Assembly: GCA_913061275.1 (NCBI GenBank)
Contig: CAJXSR010000011.1
Span: 36,537-100,536 of the forward strand
Source: an uncultured Paracoccaceae bacterium
Lineage (GTDB): Bacteria > Pseudomonadota > Alphaproteobacteria > Rhodobacterales > Rhodobacteraceae
Reading direction: 5' to 3'
DNA length: 64,000 nucleotides
Below, piece by piece: positions 36,439 through 45,081 of this stretch. The notes beneath the pieces were generated by a model. It searched no databases. It was not told where the DNA came from and saw only the letters and a program-made list of their open reading frames with translations. The position numbers and the translations under genes are program-made. Every line of letters begins with the position of its first letter. Positions within the stretch are counted from its first letter, which is position 1.

Positions 36439-37166
36439 GACGGGGTATCCCCACGCAAAGCACGAAACAAAGCCCCCTGACAATTTAACGTATCAGGGTC
36501 ATCATAATCTCTGACAGGTGCGGTATCTGGCATTTCCATTCGCGTCACACCGTTTTCGTGCATGATATATCCAGTATGGGCCAGACGCGCGGCCTCGGCT
36601 GGATCATGTGTTACCAATAGTACTGTGCGCTCTGATAATAGTTCGGCTGCAAGTTCGTGCATTTCCGCACGGGTTTTTGCATCAAGTGCAGAAAACGGCT
36701 CATCTAGTAAAATAACTGGACGGTCTTCCATCAAAGTTCGTGCAAGGGCCACACGTTGGCGTTGACCACCTGAAAGGCTGGCTGGTTTTTTAGTGGTGTG
36801 ATCTGTTAAGCCAACACGGGCGATCATTTTCGCTACGCGATCAGTATCGATTTGCAGACCACGTAAACTTGCACCAATCCCCACATTATCGGCCACGTTT
36901 AACCATGGGAACAGCAAATCACTTTGGGCCATATAAGCAACCCGACCGCTAAGGGATTGCGCATCATTTGCAGTGATTTGGCCATCAAAATCAACGAAAG
37001 TATCCAACCCTGCAATAAGGCGTAAAATCGTTGACTTTCCCACCCCTGACGGCCCCAGTACGCATGTCCATTGTTTTGCACAAATGTCCAAGGTGAGCGG
37101 GGCAAACAGCCGCTTGCCATCGATTGCAGCACTGCCTGTGAAACATATGTGCGGGGCAGGTTTCAT
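36435..37166 (-). CDS. thiZ: Thiamin-precursor ABC transporter ATPase ThiZ
   Basis: A protein of 243 residues from the ATG at 37166 (ATGA overlap with tenA). Walker A GPSGVGKST, Q-loop AYMAQSDLLFPWLNV, signature [15 protein letters not shown], Walker B VILLDEPFSALD, H-loop LVTHDPAEAARLA. Resembles SsuB/TauB ATPases; context identifies it as ThiZ. Confidence 0.9.
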   Translation of the reverse strand: MKPAPHICFTGSAAIDGKRLFAPLTLDICAKQWTCVLGPSGVGKSTILRLIAGLDTFVDFDGQITANDAQSLSGRVAYMAQSDLLFPWLNVADNVGIGASLRGLQIDTDRVAKMIARVGLTDHTTKKPASLSGGQRQRVALARTLMEDRPVILLDEPFSALDAKTRAEMHELAAELLSERTVLLVTHDPAEAARLAHTGYIMHENGVTRMEMPDTAPVRDYDDPDTLNCQGALFRALRGDTPS

Positions 37167-37849
37167 TCTGTGCGCAGTCCCATATCCCAAAATCCTGCCT
37201 CTAACTGCGTTGCTGTTTCAAAAGTCTTGCAAAGGTCTGACCATCGCGGGCTTTGCGTGTAATCTTCACCCAGCCGTATGATAAGGGCTTTGTCAATAAG
37301 GTGGCCTACATCAACGCAGGTTTGTTGATACTCTGGGTCAGAATATGTTGCGATCCAACTATCATATTTATCGGATGTCTGACGCGTTTTGGAAAGTGCG
37401 CCTATTTCGCCGTATCCCAGAACGCAAGGTGCTAGTGCCGAAAGTAAATCTAGAAAATCCCCCGAATAGCCAGCTTCTAATACATACCGCGTATAAGCTA
37501 GGTTTTCAGGCGCTTCTTGAGCATTCAAAAGAGTGTCTTCGGAAATACCTGCGTTCGCACAAGTTTCAACATGCAGCTGCATTTCATGATGTATTAATGC
37601 ATTAACTGTTGCTGCACATATCTTCATCTCTTCAAGGTTTGTAGACTTAACGATCGCTAAAGCCCAAGCGCGGGAAAAATGCACAAGGAAGATATAATCT
37701 TGCACAAGATACTGAATGAAAGCAGCTTTTGGCAAAGTGCCATCACATAAACTGTTCACAAATTCATGACGGGTGTAGGCCCGCCATGAATTATTAGAGG
37801 CATTACGCCATAAAGCAAAAGCTTGACCGTATTCAGGTGCTTGGCTCAT
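37163..37849 (-). CDS. tenA: Thiaminase II / aminopyrimidine aminohydrolase TenA
   Basis: Hydrolyses aminomethyl- or thiamin-derived pyrimidines to HMP for salvage. A protein of 228 residues of the TenA_C type: the active-site Cys is seen in LAPCVLGYGEIG and the conserved C-terminal Glu in LEAGFWDMG. FIQYLVQDYIFLVHFSRAWA matches the family substrate pocket. It overlaps thiY by one base (TAATG) and thiZ by four. Together with ThiXYZ and ThiD it makes a pyrimidine salvage route. Confidence 0.93.
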   Translation of the reverse strand: MSQAPEYGQAFALWRNASNNSWRAYTRHEFVNSLCDGTLPKAAFIQYLVQDYIFLVHFSRAWALAIVKSTNLEEMKICAATVNALIHHEMQLHVETCANAGISEDTLLNAQEAPENLAYTRYVLEAGYSGDFLDLLSALAPCVLGYGEIGALSKTRQTSDKYDSWIATYSDPEYQQTCVDVGHLIDKALIIRLGEDYTQSPRWSDLCKTFETATQLEAGFWDMGLRTE

Positions 37850-38784
37850 TATTGCGCGTTTAGATCAAGGGCCAGATCAGAAACGGGCCGAGCTTTATCA
37901 ATCAACCCTGTTTCCAACATAAAGGCTTCATAACGTGCATAGCGACCGACATCGAGTGCAGATGGGCGTAGCGCAAAACGGGTTAATGTATCAACCCAGG
38001 CTTTGGCGTTCAATTCGTCTTGCAGTTCTTTGGATGTAGCCGAAAATACCTCCCAGCTTTTTGTTGGATGGTTCACGATATATTGCGTGGCTTTTTCAGT
38101 TGCAGCCAGAAAACGGCGAATTTTATCTGCGTCCATTATATCAGGATTTGCCACATAAATCAGCTCGTCATAGGCAGGAATACCTTCTTCCTCGATGTAG
38201 AAACATTTGCCTTCTATGCCTTCGATTTCCATCTGGTTCAGCTCGAAATTACGGTAAGCACCGATTACGGCATCAACCTGTTTGGCCATTAATGCAGGCG
38301 ACAATGACCAGTTTACATTAACCAGTTCAACGTTAGCCAAAGATAAACCGTTGTTTTTCAGAATTGTGCCAAGCAAAGCTTCTTCTACCCCTGCAACCGA
38401 GAAACCTACTTTGCGCCCTTTCAGGTCAGCAATGTTTTTAATCGGCCCGTCTTTTAGTACCAATAGGCAATTAAGCGGGGTTGCCACCAAAGTGCCTACG
38501 CGTTTCAACGGCAGACCTTCTGCGACTTGCAGATGCAAAGACGGTTGATAAGACACGGCTAGATCACCTTTTCCAGCGGCCACAAGTTTAGGGGGATCAG
38601 CAGGGTCAGCAGGGGCGATGATTTCAACATCTAACCCCTGTTCCGCAAAATACCCGTTTTCCTGGGCGATGATGATCGGGCCGTGATCTGGGTTTACGAA
38701 CCAGTCCAGCAAAAGCGTCATTTTATCTGCGGCCAGTGCGGGGCCTGCCAGTGTTAACAATATAAAAGTAGCAATAATACGCAT
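37849..38784 (-). CDS. thiY: Thiamin-precursor ABC transporter binding protein ThiY
   Basis: A protein of 311 residues with signal peptide MRIIATFILLTLAGPALA. NMT1/THI5-like binding protein: TLLLDWFVNPDHGPIIIAQE, GYFAEQGLDVEIIAPADPAD, GRKVGFSVAGVEE. Delivers formylaminopyrimidine to ThiXZ in characterised homologues. First of the four salvage genes after thiF (18-base gap). Confidence 0.9.
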   Translation of the reverse strand: MRIIATFILLTLAGPALAADKMTLLLDWFVNPDHGPIIIAQENGYFAEQGLDVEIIAPADPADPPKLVAAGKGDLAVSYQPSLHLQVAEGLPLKRVGTLVATPLNCLLVLKDGPIKNIADLKGRKVGFSVAGVEEALLGTILKNNGLSLANVELVNVNWSLSPALMAKQVDAVIGAYRNFELNQMEIEGIEGKCFYIEEEGIPAYDELIYVANPDIMDADKIRRFLAATEKATQYIVNHPTKSWEVFSATSKELQDELNAKAWVDTLTRFALRPSALDVGRYARYEAFMLETGLIDKARPVSDLALDLNAQ

Positions 38785-38802
38785 GAGCGTGTCCTTTCTT
38801 GC

Positions 38803-39777
38803 TTAAGTATTTCCAAGAGCGGCCAAAACAATTTGCCCGTCCCAATGATGTTGTATTCGTGTGGCAGCCTGCCATGCGCGCAGCCCAGATTTGCAACAAA
38901 ACACTGCACGCGTTTGATGTGCGGGCTTTGGGCCTGTGGCGCCAAATGCATCGACCGTGTGACGTTGGGCATGGGGGGCAGCAGGCGTGGGGGCTTCGGT
39001 GTTATCCCGCAGTTCCACCACAAAATCGCTTGCGCGGATTTGCGACTTTGCGATGAAACGAAAAGTTGGGTTTTGGGGTTCGGGCGCCAGATCAAAACGA
39101 AAACTTGTTGTGCGAAAATCGTGGCCATCAAATTGCACCATCTGTCCCAGCGGCGACGGGCTCATGCCTGTTAAAATCGCTAGGGCCATTTGGGCTTGCA
39201 TGGCGCCTATTACACCAACAACGGGGCCTAATACGCCGGCACTTGCACAACTTGCCGCACGATTTGGCAGGTCTGGAAATACTGCGCGCAAACTGGGTGC
39301 GGTACCGCAAAACCCACCAACATAACCTGTCAGGCCTAGGGCGGACGCACTGATAAGAGGGATGTTCTGATCGAAGCACGCGTCTGATAGAATATAGGAT
39401 GTCGCAAAACTGTCGGCGCAATCCAATACCAGATCAATGTCTTTTAGTAAACCACCCACATTTTCGGGGTCTAGAATACCAGTGATAGGAATAACCGTGC
39501 AATCGGGGTTTAAGCCGGCCAGAATTCGGGCAGCAGCTTGCGCTTTGGGTTGGCCTATACATGTATGGTTAAACAGGGTTTGGCGGTGCAGGTTGCAAAC
39601 CTCGACACAATCGCCATCAACCAATGTGATCTGCCCAACGCCTGCACCCACAAGATATTGCAAAACAGGGCTGGCAAGGCCACCCGCACCGATTACCAGA
39701 ATATGCGCTGCACGTAGGGCCTTTTGCCCAACGCCGCCCAGTTCAGGTAAGATCATTTGGCGTGCGTAACGGTTCAT
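38803..39777 (-). CDS. thiF: ThiF/MoeB-family adenylyltransferase (ThiS activation)
   Basis: Adenylates the C-terminal glycine of ThiS before sulfur transfer. A protein of 324 residues from the ATG at 39777 (ATGA overlap with thiE). Nucleotide site ILVIGAGGLASPVLQYL, conserved RQ and DGDCVEVCNLHRQTLF, DCADSFATSY. It has a C-terminal extension (about 260-324) ending in a possible rhodanese-like tip, AVFCCKSGLRAWQAATRI, so it may also carry sulfur. MoeB-type action on molybdopterin synthase is an alternative, but the thi operon supports ThiF. Confidence 0.9.
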   Translation of the reverse strand: MNRYARQMILPELGGVGQKALRAAHILVIGAGGLASPVLQYLVGAGVGQITLVDGDCVEVCNLHRQTLFNHTCIGQPKAQAAARILAGLNPDCTVIPITGILDPENVGGLLKDIDLVLDCADSFATSYILSDACFDQNIPLISASALGLTGYVGGFCGTAPSLRAVFPDLPNRAASCASAGVLGPVVGVIGAMQAQMALAILTGMSPSPLGQMVQFDGHDFRTTSFRFDLAPEPQNPTFRFIAKSQIRASDFVVELRDNTEAPTPAAPHAQRHTVDAFGATGPKPAHQTRAVFCCKSGLRAWQAATRIQHHWDGQIVLAALGNT

Positions 39778-40370
39778 CTGGTGGCCTCTAGCCATTCGCT
39801 TAACCGCGCTTCGGGGTCTTTGTTCAAGGTGATGTCGGTGACAACGGATACAACATCTGCGCCTGCTTGAAATACACCTGCTGCGCGTTCAACTGTCATG
39901 CCGCCAATGCCCACAAGCGGCGTGTTTCCAATATGTTTTTTCCATGCCGTAACACGACCCACCCCTTGTTCAGTCCACTTCATTTTTTTCAGGATAGTTG
40001 GGTAAACGGGGCCTAGGGCGATGTAATCAGGGCTATAAGAAAGTGCGCGATCCAATTCAGCTTCATCATGTGTGCTAAGCCCAATACGCAAGCCCGAAGC
40101 TTTCAAGGCAGTCATGTCCGCCGCATCCATATCCTCTTGACCTAAATGGATAAAATCACATTTCTCATCAAGCGCTATTTGCCAATAATCATTGATAACC
40201 AAAGTGCAGCCGTATTGTGCGCATAGGGTTTTCGCTGTGCGAATATCCGCACGCACCACATCTATGGGCTGATCCTTTATGCGTAACTGCACCAGTTTGA
40301 TGCCCAGCGGCAACATGCGGGGCAACCAGTGTGTGCGATCAAATATCGGGTAAAACCGATCCAGATTCAT
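39774..40370 (-). CDS. thiE: Thiamin-phosphate synthase
   Basis: Couples HMP-pyrophosphate and thiazole phosphate to thiamin phosphate. A protein of 198 residues, TIM barrel: [66 protein letters not shown]. It overlaps thiG and thiF by four bases each. Slightly divergent from E. coli ThiE (TenI-like features), but it is the only ThiE in the operon. Confidence 0.9.
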   Translation of the reverse strand: MNLDRFYPIFDRTHWLPRMLPLGIKLVQLRIKDQPIDVVRADIRTAKTLCAQYGCTLVINDYWQIALDEKCDFIHLGQEDMDAADMTALKASGLRIGLSTHDEAELDRALSYSPDYIALGPVYPTILKKMKWTEQGVGRVTAWKKHIGNTPLVGIGGMTVERAAGVFQAGADVVSVVTDITLNKDPEARLSEWLEATR

Positions 40371-41149
40371 GACAGAAATGCCTTTCCAATGACGGGGGTT
40401 GATGGCGCTGCCATGTCGCGGGGTTCCATCGGGTCGGCAAGGGCTGCAAGTTGCCCTGCGGTTGCAGCATTGGCCATCGCACGGGCCATTTGTGCAGGAT
40501 CGCCCGCTTTGGCAACAGCCGTGTTCAGCAATACGGCATCATAGCCCAACTCCATTGCGAAAGCGGCGTGTGATGGTAGGCCAATACCTGCATCAACAAC
40601 CAACGGGGTGTCAGGGAAATGGGCGCGTAAACTGCGCAAGCCTAATGGATTGTTGATACCCTGACCCGATCCAATGGGCGCACCCCAAGGCATTAAAACC
40701 TCGCATCCTGCGTTTAACAATCTATCTGCAACGCTTAGGTCTTCTGTGGTGTAAGGAAAAACCTCAAAGCCATCATCTGTCAGAATTTTGGCGGCTTCGA
40801 CCAACCCAAACACATCGGGTTGTAAGGTGTCAGTGTTACCGATCACTTCCAGCTTGATCCAGTTTGTATCAAACATTTCACGCGCCATATGGGCAGTGGT
40901 AACCGCTTCTTTCACACTATGGCATCCGGCAGTGTTGGGTAGAATTTTAACATCCAAGGCGCGGATGAGTGACCAAAATGCTTGGCCTTGTCCACCATCT
41001 TGATCTGCCCCATTTTCACGGCGCAAAGACACGGTTGCAACACTTGCACCTGAGGTTTTGAATGCTTCTGCTAAAATAGCGGGTGAGGGGTATTGTGCGG
41101 TTCCCAGCATCAGCGGGTTTTTTAATGTTACACCGTAAAATTTGCGCAT
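40367..41149 (-). CDS. thiG: Thiazole synthase
   Basis: Builds the thiazole ring from DXP, ThiS thiocarboxylate and iminoglycine supplied by ThiO. A protein of 260 residues from the ATG at 41149 ([20 protein letters not shown]). Motifs [53 protein letters not shown] and [20 protein letters not shown]. Follows thiS by four bases. Confidence 0.95.
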   Translation of the reverse strand: MRKFYGVTLKNPLMLGTAQYPSPAILAEAFKTSGASVATVSLRRENGADQDGGQGQAFWSLIRALDVKILPNTAGCHSVKEAVTTAHMAREMFDTNWIKLEVIGNTDTLQPDVFGLVEAAKILTDDGFEVFPYTTEDLSVADRLLNAGCEVLMPWGAPIGSGQGINNPLGLRSLRAHFPDTPLVVDAGIGLPSHAAFAMELGYDAVLLNTAVAKAGDPAQMARAMANAATAGQLAALADPMEPRDMAAPSTPVIGKAFLS

Positions 41150-41153
41150 AAAT

Positions 41154-41351
41154 CTAACCCCCTTGCATCGGGGCAAGGATTTCAAGCCTGTCGCCCACGC
41201 AAAGCATATGTGTTGGGCGCGCAGCTTCAGGGATAAACGTCTCATTCACCGCCGTGGCGATTTTGGCATCCGTATATCCCAGCTCATCCAAAGCATCAAA
41301 AACTGTGTTGGCTTTAATTAGGCAGTTTTTTCCGTTCACGTTAATCTGCAT
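41154..41351 (-). CDS. thiS: Sulfur carrier protein ThiS
   Basis: A protein of 65 residues, ubiquitin-like, ending in the obligatory Gly-Gly (ILAPMQGG) that becomes a thiocarboxylate. [10 protein letters not shown] opens the fold and VGDRLEIL precedes the tail. It overlaps the end of thiO by 11 bases. Confidence 0.94.
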   Translation of the reverse strand: MQINVNGKNCLIKANTVFDALDELGYTDAKIATAVNETFIPEAARPTHMLCVGDRLEILAPMQGG

Positions 41352-42321
41352 TCATCACCTCTGGGCGTTTGCCCTCAAAAAGAAAATCTGCGGTCATGCG
41401 GGCCATTGCGGGCGCAAGCAAAAAACCATGCCGGTAAAGCCCGTTGGCATAAATTGTACAATCCTGTTTGCGGATGCGCGGCAGGTTATCGGGAAAGGCG
41501 GGGCGGGCATCTACCCCGATTTCCAATATTTCAGCCTCGCCAAAGGCGGGGTGCAAGGCAAATGCTGCCGTTAGAAGCTCCAACATAGAACGCACCGTGA
41601 TGCGATCTCGGTCGGAGCTTTCAATCATTGTGGCCCCTAACATAAAGATGCCGTTGGCGCGTGGTACGATATAGATCGGTATGCGCGGGTGCAGTAGGCG
41701 TATGGGGCGTGACAGGTTTATGTCTGGGCATTTAAGTACCAACATTTCACCTTTCACCCCACGCAAATCTTTCAACGCGTCTTGTGCAGACAGCCCCCGA
41801 CAATCAATGCGGTTTACATTTTGTGCGGGTGCCGTGGTTTTGACTGTCACACCTTTTGCCCGCAACTTATCTGCAAGAGTTGTTAAGGCGCGGCGCGGGT
41901 CTAAATGAGCCTCGGTTGCAAAATACAGACCAGTGTTAAAGTGACCTTCCAAATCAGGCTCTAGCTGTGCAATTTGATCGGCACTTACAGGGGCGTGGTT
42001 TGATGTGCGGCGCGCAAAACGCTTTAGCTCTGATGTGTCGCGCCCAAGGGCCAGTACAAGTGAGCCATTTCGGGTGACGCAATCCGTGTGTGCATCCCAC
42101 CAATCAGCGGCTTCTTGGCCTAAACGTACGACAGGTTCTGGGGCGGCCTCCCCTTCGCAAAACGGCGCAAGCATACCCCCTGCCCACCATGAACAGGCAT
42201 GTTTGCCGATCTGTGGTTCACGGTCATAAAGATGTACATCACCGCCGCGCTTAGCTATTTCAGTTGCCATACAAAGCCCAGCAACCCCCGCCCCGACGAT
42301 AGAGACATCAACATGCGTCAT
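41341..42321 (-). CDS. thiO: Glycine oxidase ThiO (FAD)
   Basis: Oxidises glycine to iminoglycine with oxygen for thiazole synthesis, so this is the aerobic route rather than ThiH. A protein of 326 residues from the ATG at 42321 (ATGA overlap with thiD). FAD site VSIVGAGVAGLCMATEIAKR, WWAGGMLAPFCEGE, and the DAO-family C-terminus YANGLYRHGFLLAPAMA. Confidence 0.92.
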   Translation of the reverse strand: MTHVDVSIVGAGVAGLCMATEIAKRGGDVHLYDREPQIGKHACSWWAGGMLAPFCEGEAAPEPVVRLGQEAADWWDAHTDCVTRNGSLVLALGRDTSELKRFARRTSNHAPVSADQIAQLEPDLEGHFNTGLYFATEAHLDPRRALTTLADKLRAKGVTVKTTAPAQNVNRIDCRGLSAQDALKDLRGVKGEMLVLKCPDINLSRPIRLLHPRIPIYIVPRANGIFMLGATMIESSDRDRITVRSMLELLTAAFALHPAFGEAEILEIGVDARPAFPDNLPRIRKQDCTIYANGLYRHGFLLAPAMARMTADFLFEGKRPEVMNAD

Positions 42322-43124
42322 ATCTGGCCCCAAACATGGTGAAAATGATGCACAGGGCCATGACCCACCCCGATGTTCAGCATATCGGCATTAGCAATAG
42401 CCGTTTGTAAATACGCATGGGCCTTACTTACGGATGTATCCAGATCATACCCCTTTGCCAGACCTGCCGCGATAGCAGAGGAAAGTGTGCAACCTGTGCC
42501 ATGGGTGTTGTTTGTAGCAATGCGCAAGGCCGCGATTTTGCTTACTTTGTTTGGGGTGATAAGCAAATCAGTGCAAACCGCACCCGTTGCATGTCCGCCT
42601 TTCATCAAGATGGCTTTTGGCCCCAGTTCTAGCAACGCCATTCCTTGAGTCTGCATTTCATCGGGGGTAGTGGCCTCTTTGGTTTGGCCTAACAAACGTG
42701 CAGCCTCTGGCAAGTTTGGGGTTAGAACGGTTGCGATGGGCAGTAGATTTGAGATCAAAGCACTGACCGCGTCGGGGCGTAATAATGCATCCCCCGATTT
42801 TGCGATCATCACAGGGTCAAGTACAATCGGGCCTGTGAATGTTTTAAGGCAATCCGCGACTGTGGCGATAATTTCGGGTGAGGATAACATGCCGATCTTG
42901 ATGGCGTTTACAGACATATCCGAAAGCACCGCATTTATTTGGGCTGCAACCATCTTCGGCGTAAGCTCTTCTATCGCCGTGACTGACTGGGTGTTTTGGG
43001 CAGTGATTGCGGTAATCGCACTGGTGCCATATACACCAAGGGCTGAAAATGTTTTCAGGTCAGCCTGAATGCCAGCGCCGCCGCCGCTGTCTGATCCTGC
43101 AATGGTAAGCGCAATCGATGTCAT
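42318..43124 (-). CDS. thiD: Hydroxymethylpyrimidine (phosphate) kinase
   Basis: Phosphorylates HMP twice, needed for both de novo and salvaged pyrimidine. A protein of 268 residues, ribokinase fold: LTIAGSDSGGGAGIQADLKT, VLDPVMIAKSGD, LTPNLPEA, and the anion hole/catalytic Asp equivalent in NTHGTGCTLSSAIAAGLA. First gene after the TPP riboswitch; GAAGGGC precedes the ATG. Confidence 0.95.
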   Translation of the reverse strand: MTSIALTIAGSDSGGGAGIQADLKTFSALGVYGTSAITAITAQNTQSVTAIEELTPKMVAAQINAVLSDMSVNAIKIGMLSSPEIIATVADCLKTFTGPIVLDPVMIAKSGDALLRPDAVSALISNLLPIATVLTPNLPEAARLLGQTKEATTPDEMQTQGMALLELGPKAILMKGGHATGAVCTDLLITPNKVSKIAALRIATNNTHGTGCTLSSAIAAGLAKGYDLDTSVSKAHAYLQTAIANADMLNIGVGHGPVHHFHHVWGQI

Positions 43125-43196
43125 TGCACGCAGCCCTTCATTTTGATGATCTGGGCGAATATGACGGGGGTTCGGGTGACTAAAATAGCGTCGTGA

Positions 43197-43288
43197 CCGT
43201 TTCCTACGCCGGTTTTTCCCGGATCAGGTTCGATGGGTTTATGCAAATGCATGTCTCAGCCTGATAGACAGGCTCCCCAACGGTTCTT
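43197..43288 (-). ncRNA. TPP riboswitch (THI element)
   Basis: On the minus strand the conserved aptamer parts appear in order: GGGGAGCC (P1/P2 side), CTGAGA before ATGCATTTGCAT, ACCC, GAACCTGATCCGGG, then AACCGGCGTAGGAAA. These match the thiamin-pyrophosphate-binding THI box. It lies about 70 bases upstream of thiD. The region up to the thiD start (43125-43196) must hold the expression platform; no strong T-run terminator is seen, so control at translation initiation is likely. Confidence 0.95.
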
Positions 43289-43408
43289 GTGGTCTGTTTA
43301 GGATAATCGCGGAATAGGCACAAGGGGCTTCATTTTATGTGAATAGATGTTTTGATTTCTTGACGTAGTAAACTTTCCCACGCAAAGTTTCATAAAATGG
43401 AGATCGGT

Positions 43409-44641
43409 ATGAAGTTAAAAGACCTAGATATTTTTGTTGTCGGTAACCAAAAGGGCTGCTGGGGTGGGCGGTATTTTATTTTTGTGAAACTTACCACGGA
43501 TAACGGATTGATCGGCTATGGTGAGGTTTATGCAAGTGCGGTTGGGCCAGCGGCAATGAGCGCGGTTATTAGGGATGTGTTTGAGCGTCATATGGCCAAT
43601 GAAAACCCTGAAAACATTGAGAAAATGTTTCGCAAAATCTATTCCAGTGGTTTCACACAACGACCAGACCCCACTGTTATCGGGGCGTTTTCTGGCATGG
43701 AAATTGCTTGTTGGGATATTTTGGGCAAGGCACATGGGCGGCCTGTTTACGCGCTAATGGGCGGGTTGATGAATGAGCGCATGCGTTCTTATACTTATCT
43801 AAGCCCCTTGCCGCATCACGATGTGGCCGAATTTTGGATATCGCCTGAAATGCAGGCGGAAACAGCGGTGGAAATGGTTAAGCTTGGGTTTACAGCGGTA
43901 AAGTTTGACCCTGCAGGCCCCTATACGATGCGCGGCGGGCATATGCCTGCAATAATGGATATTGATCTGTCTGTACGGATGTGCGCCGCCATTCGCGCGG
44001 CTGTAGGTAACAAGGCTGATCTGCTATTTGGCACACATGGGCAGTTCTCAACAGGTGGGGCTATTCGAATGGGTCGTGCAATCGAACAATTTGACCCACT
44101 TTGGTACGAAGAGCCTGTGCCACCTGATAATGTAGACGCGATGGCGCGTGTTGCGCGATCTGTGTCTATTCCTGTGGCAACAGGCGAACGGCTAACAACC
44201 AAGGCCGAGTTTGCACCTGTGTTGCGCGCAGGCGCTGCAACTATTTTGCAACCCGCATTGGGACGTTCAGGGGGTATTTTGGAAACCAAGAAAATTGCGG
44301 CATTGGCAGAGGTGTATAATGCACAAGTGGCACCGCACTTATATGCGGGGCCTGTGGAATGGGCTGCAAATATTCAACTGGGGGCAAACATTCCCAATTT
44401 GTTGATGGTGGAAACTATCGGGACAGGGATGCAAGGTTTTGCGGGTGATTTGATAAAAAAATCGATCCATTGGGAAGACGGTTTTATTCACGCACCCACA
44501 GCACCGGGTTTAGGAATTGAGTTTGACGAAGCATTGGCACGTGCAAACCCGTATACTGGCACGGGGCTACATCTGGAAATGCAAGATGAACCTTGTAATT
44601 ATAAAGACGGCAACGCGTTCGGCGGTGGTGCCGTTGATTGA
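43409..44641 (+). CDS. Enolase-superfamily (mandelate racemase/muconate-lactonizing type) enzyme, probable sugar-acid dehydratase or cycloisomerase
   Basis: A protein of 410 residues from the ATG at 43409 (GGAG six bases upstream; a frame-matching ATG at 43397 lacks a site). N-terminal capping domain (GLIGYGEVYA, SGMEIACWDILGKAHGRPVY) and barrel with KFDPAGP (general base region), metal ligands around DLLFGTHGQF, WYEEPVPPDN and ATGERLTTKAEF, and the terminal Asp/Glu segment VETIG. Such enzymes dehydrate acid sugars or open anhydrosugar acids. The exact substrate cannot be inferred: it stands alone between the thi operon and an MFS gene. Confidence 0.82.
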   Translation: MKLKDLDIFVVGNQKGCWGGRYFIFVKLTTDNGLIGYGEVYASAVGPAAMSAVIRDVFERHMANENPENIEKMFRKIYSSGFTQRPDPTVIGAFSGMEIACWDILGKAHGRPVYALMGGLMNERMRSYTYLSPLPHHDVAEFWISPEMQAETAVEMVKLGFTAVKFDPAGPYTMRGGHMPAIMDIDLSVRMCAAIRAAVGNKADLLFGTHGQFSTGGAIRMGRAIEQFDPLWYEEPVPPDNVDAMARVARSVSIPVATGERLTTKAEFAPVLRAGAATILQPALGRSGGILETKKIAALAEVYNAQVAPHLYAGPVEWAANIQLGANIPNLLMVETIGTGMQGFAGDLIKKSIHWEDGFIHAPTAPGLGIEFDEALARANPYTGTGLHLEMQDEPCNYKDGNAFGGGAVD

Positions 44642-44686
44642 AGTGCCACGCATGGGCTAAGCTCATCTTAAGTGAATGTCCTATCG

Positions 44687-44716
44687 CCCCGTCGCCCTCA
44701 TTTGGCGGCGGGATTT
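44687..44716 (+). terminator. Rho-independent terminator after the enolase-superfamily gene
   Basis: CCCGTCGCC-N7-GGCGGCGGG pairs over 9 bp (one G-U) at 44688-44712, followed by ATTTTCG. It lies about 46 bases past the stop. Confidence 0.65.
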
Positions 44717-44717
44717 T

Positions 44718-44935
44718 CGTATAATAGGGTATGTCGTTAATAAGGTAGGCAGGCCTGCCGCTTGTAGCTATATGGCCGAACAGAGTTGTTAGCTCTGCAC
44801 CTATGACGTTTCGACTTTTGGTCGAACCGTCTACTTACGCGTAATTTCGGTGGTTTTCGCATTTGGCGTTGTTATGCGCCCTTTGAAAACCCGTAACTAC
44901 TTTTGCTAGCAGGGGTGTTATACAGGGGTAAGGGT
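44718..44935 (+). ncRNA. Putative structured RNA (unassigned), series of hairpins
   Basis: Downstream of the terminator a TATAAT box (44720-44725) is followed by the palindrome GGCAGGCCTGCC (44748-44759) and three hairpins in a row. These are CAGAG-N7-CTCTG (44781-44797); GACG-T-TTCGAC-loop-GTCGAA-C-CGTC (44805-44831), a 10-bp stem with one mismatch; and GGTTTTC...GGCG-N8-CGCC...GAAAACC (44852-44891). No open frame covers this stretch. It may be a small RNA or a long 5' leader of the MFS gene at 45082. It does not match the tmRNA, RNase P RNA, SRP RNA or tRNA signatures I know. The rest of the gap (44936-45081) shows only GGTGTT-N16-AACACC. Confidence 0.4.
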
Positions 44936-45081
44936 TTAGAGGCGGTAAAAGATGCGTGCGCTGGGTGTTGCGGTAAACCAACCAAAACACCGCCCCATAC
45001 ATAAATGACCATACGGAACCACTTGTTTATGGGCTTGCTCTGGTATTGAGTGCGTGAATTGAACTTTTGATCGGTGTTGAA

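Noticed and set aside
44850..44895. Integron attC-like site (GTTATGCGCC near a hairpin)
   Set aside because: No matching pair of RYYYAAC/GTTRRRY core sites at the ends, no integrase gene and no cassette array.
44720..45000. tmRNA, RNase P RNA, 6S or SRP RNA
   Set aside because: None of the conserved stretches I know for tmRNA (tag reading frame, T-arm), RNase P RNA or SRP RNA are present; 6S RNA could not be excluded but had no positive sign.
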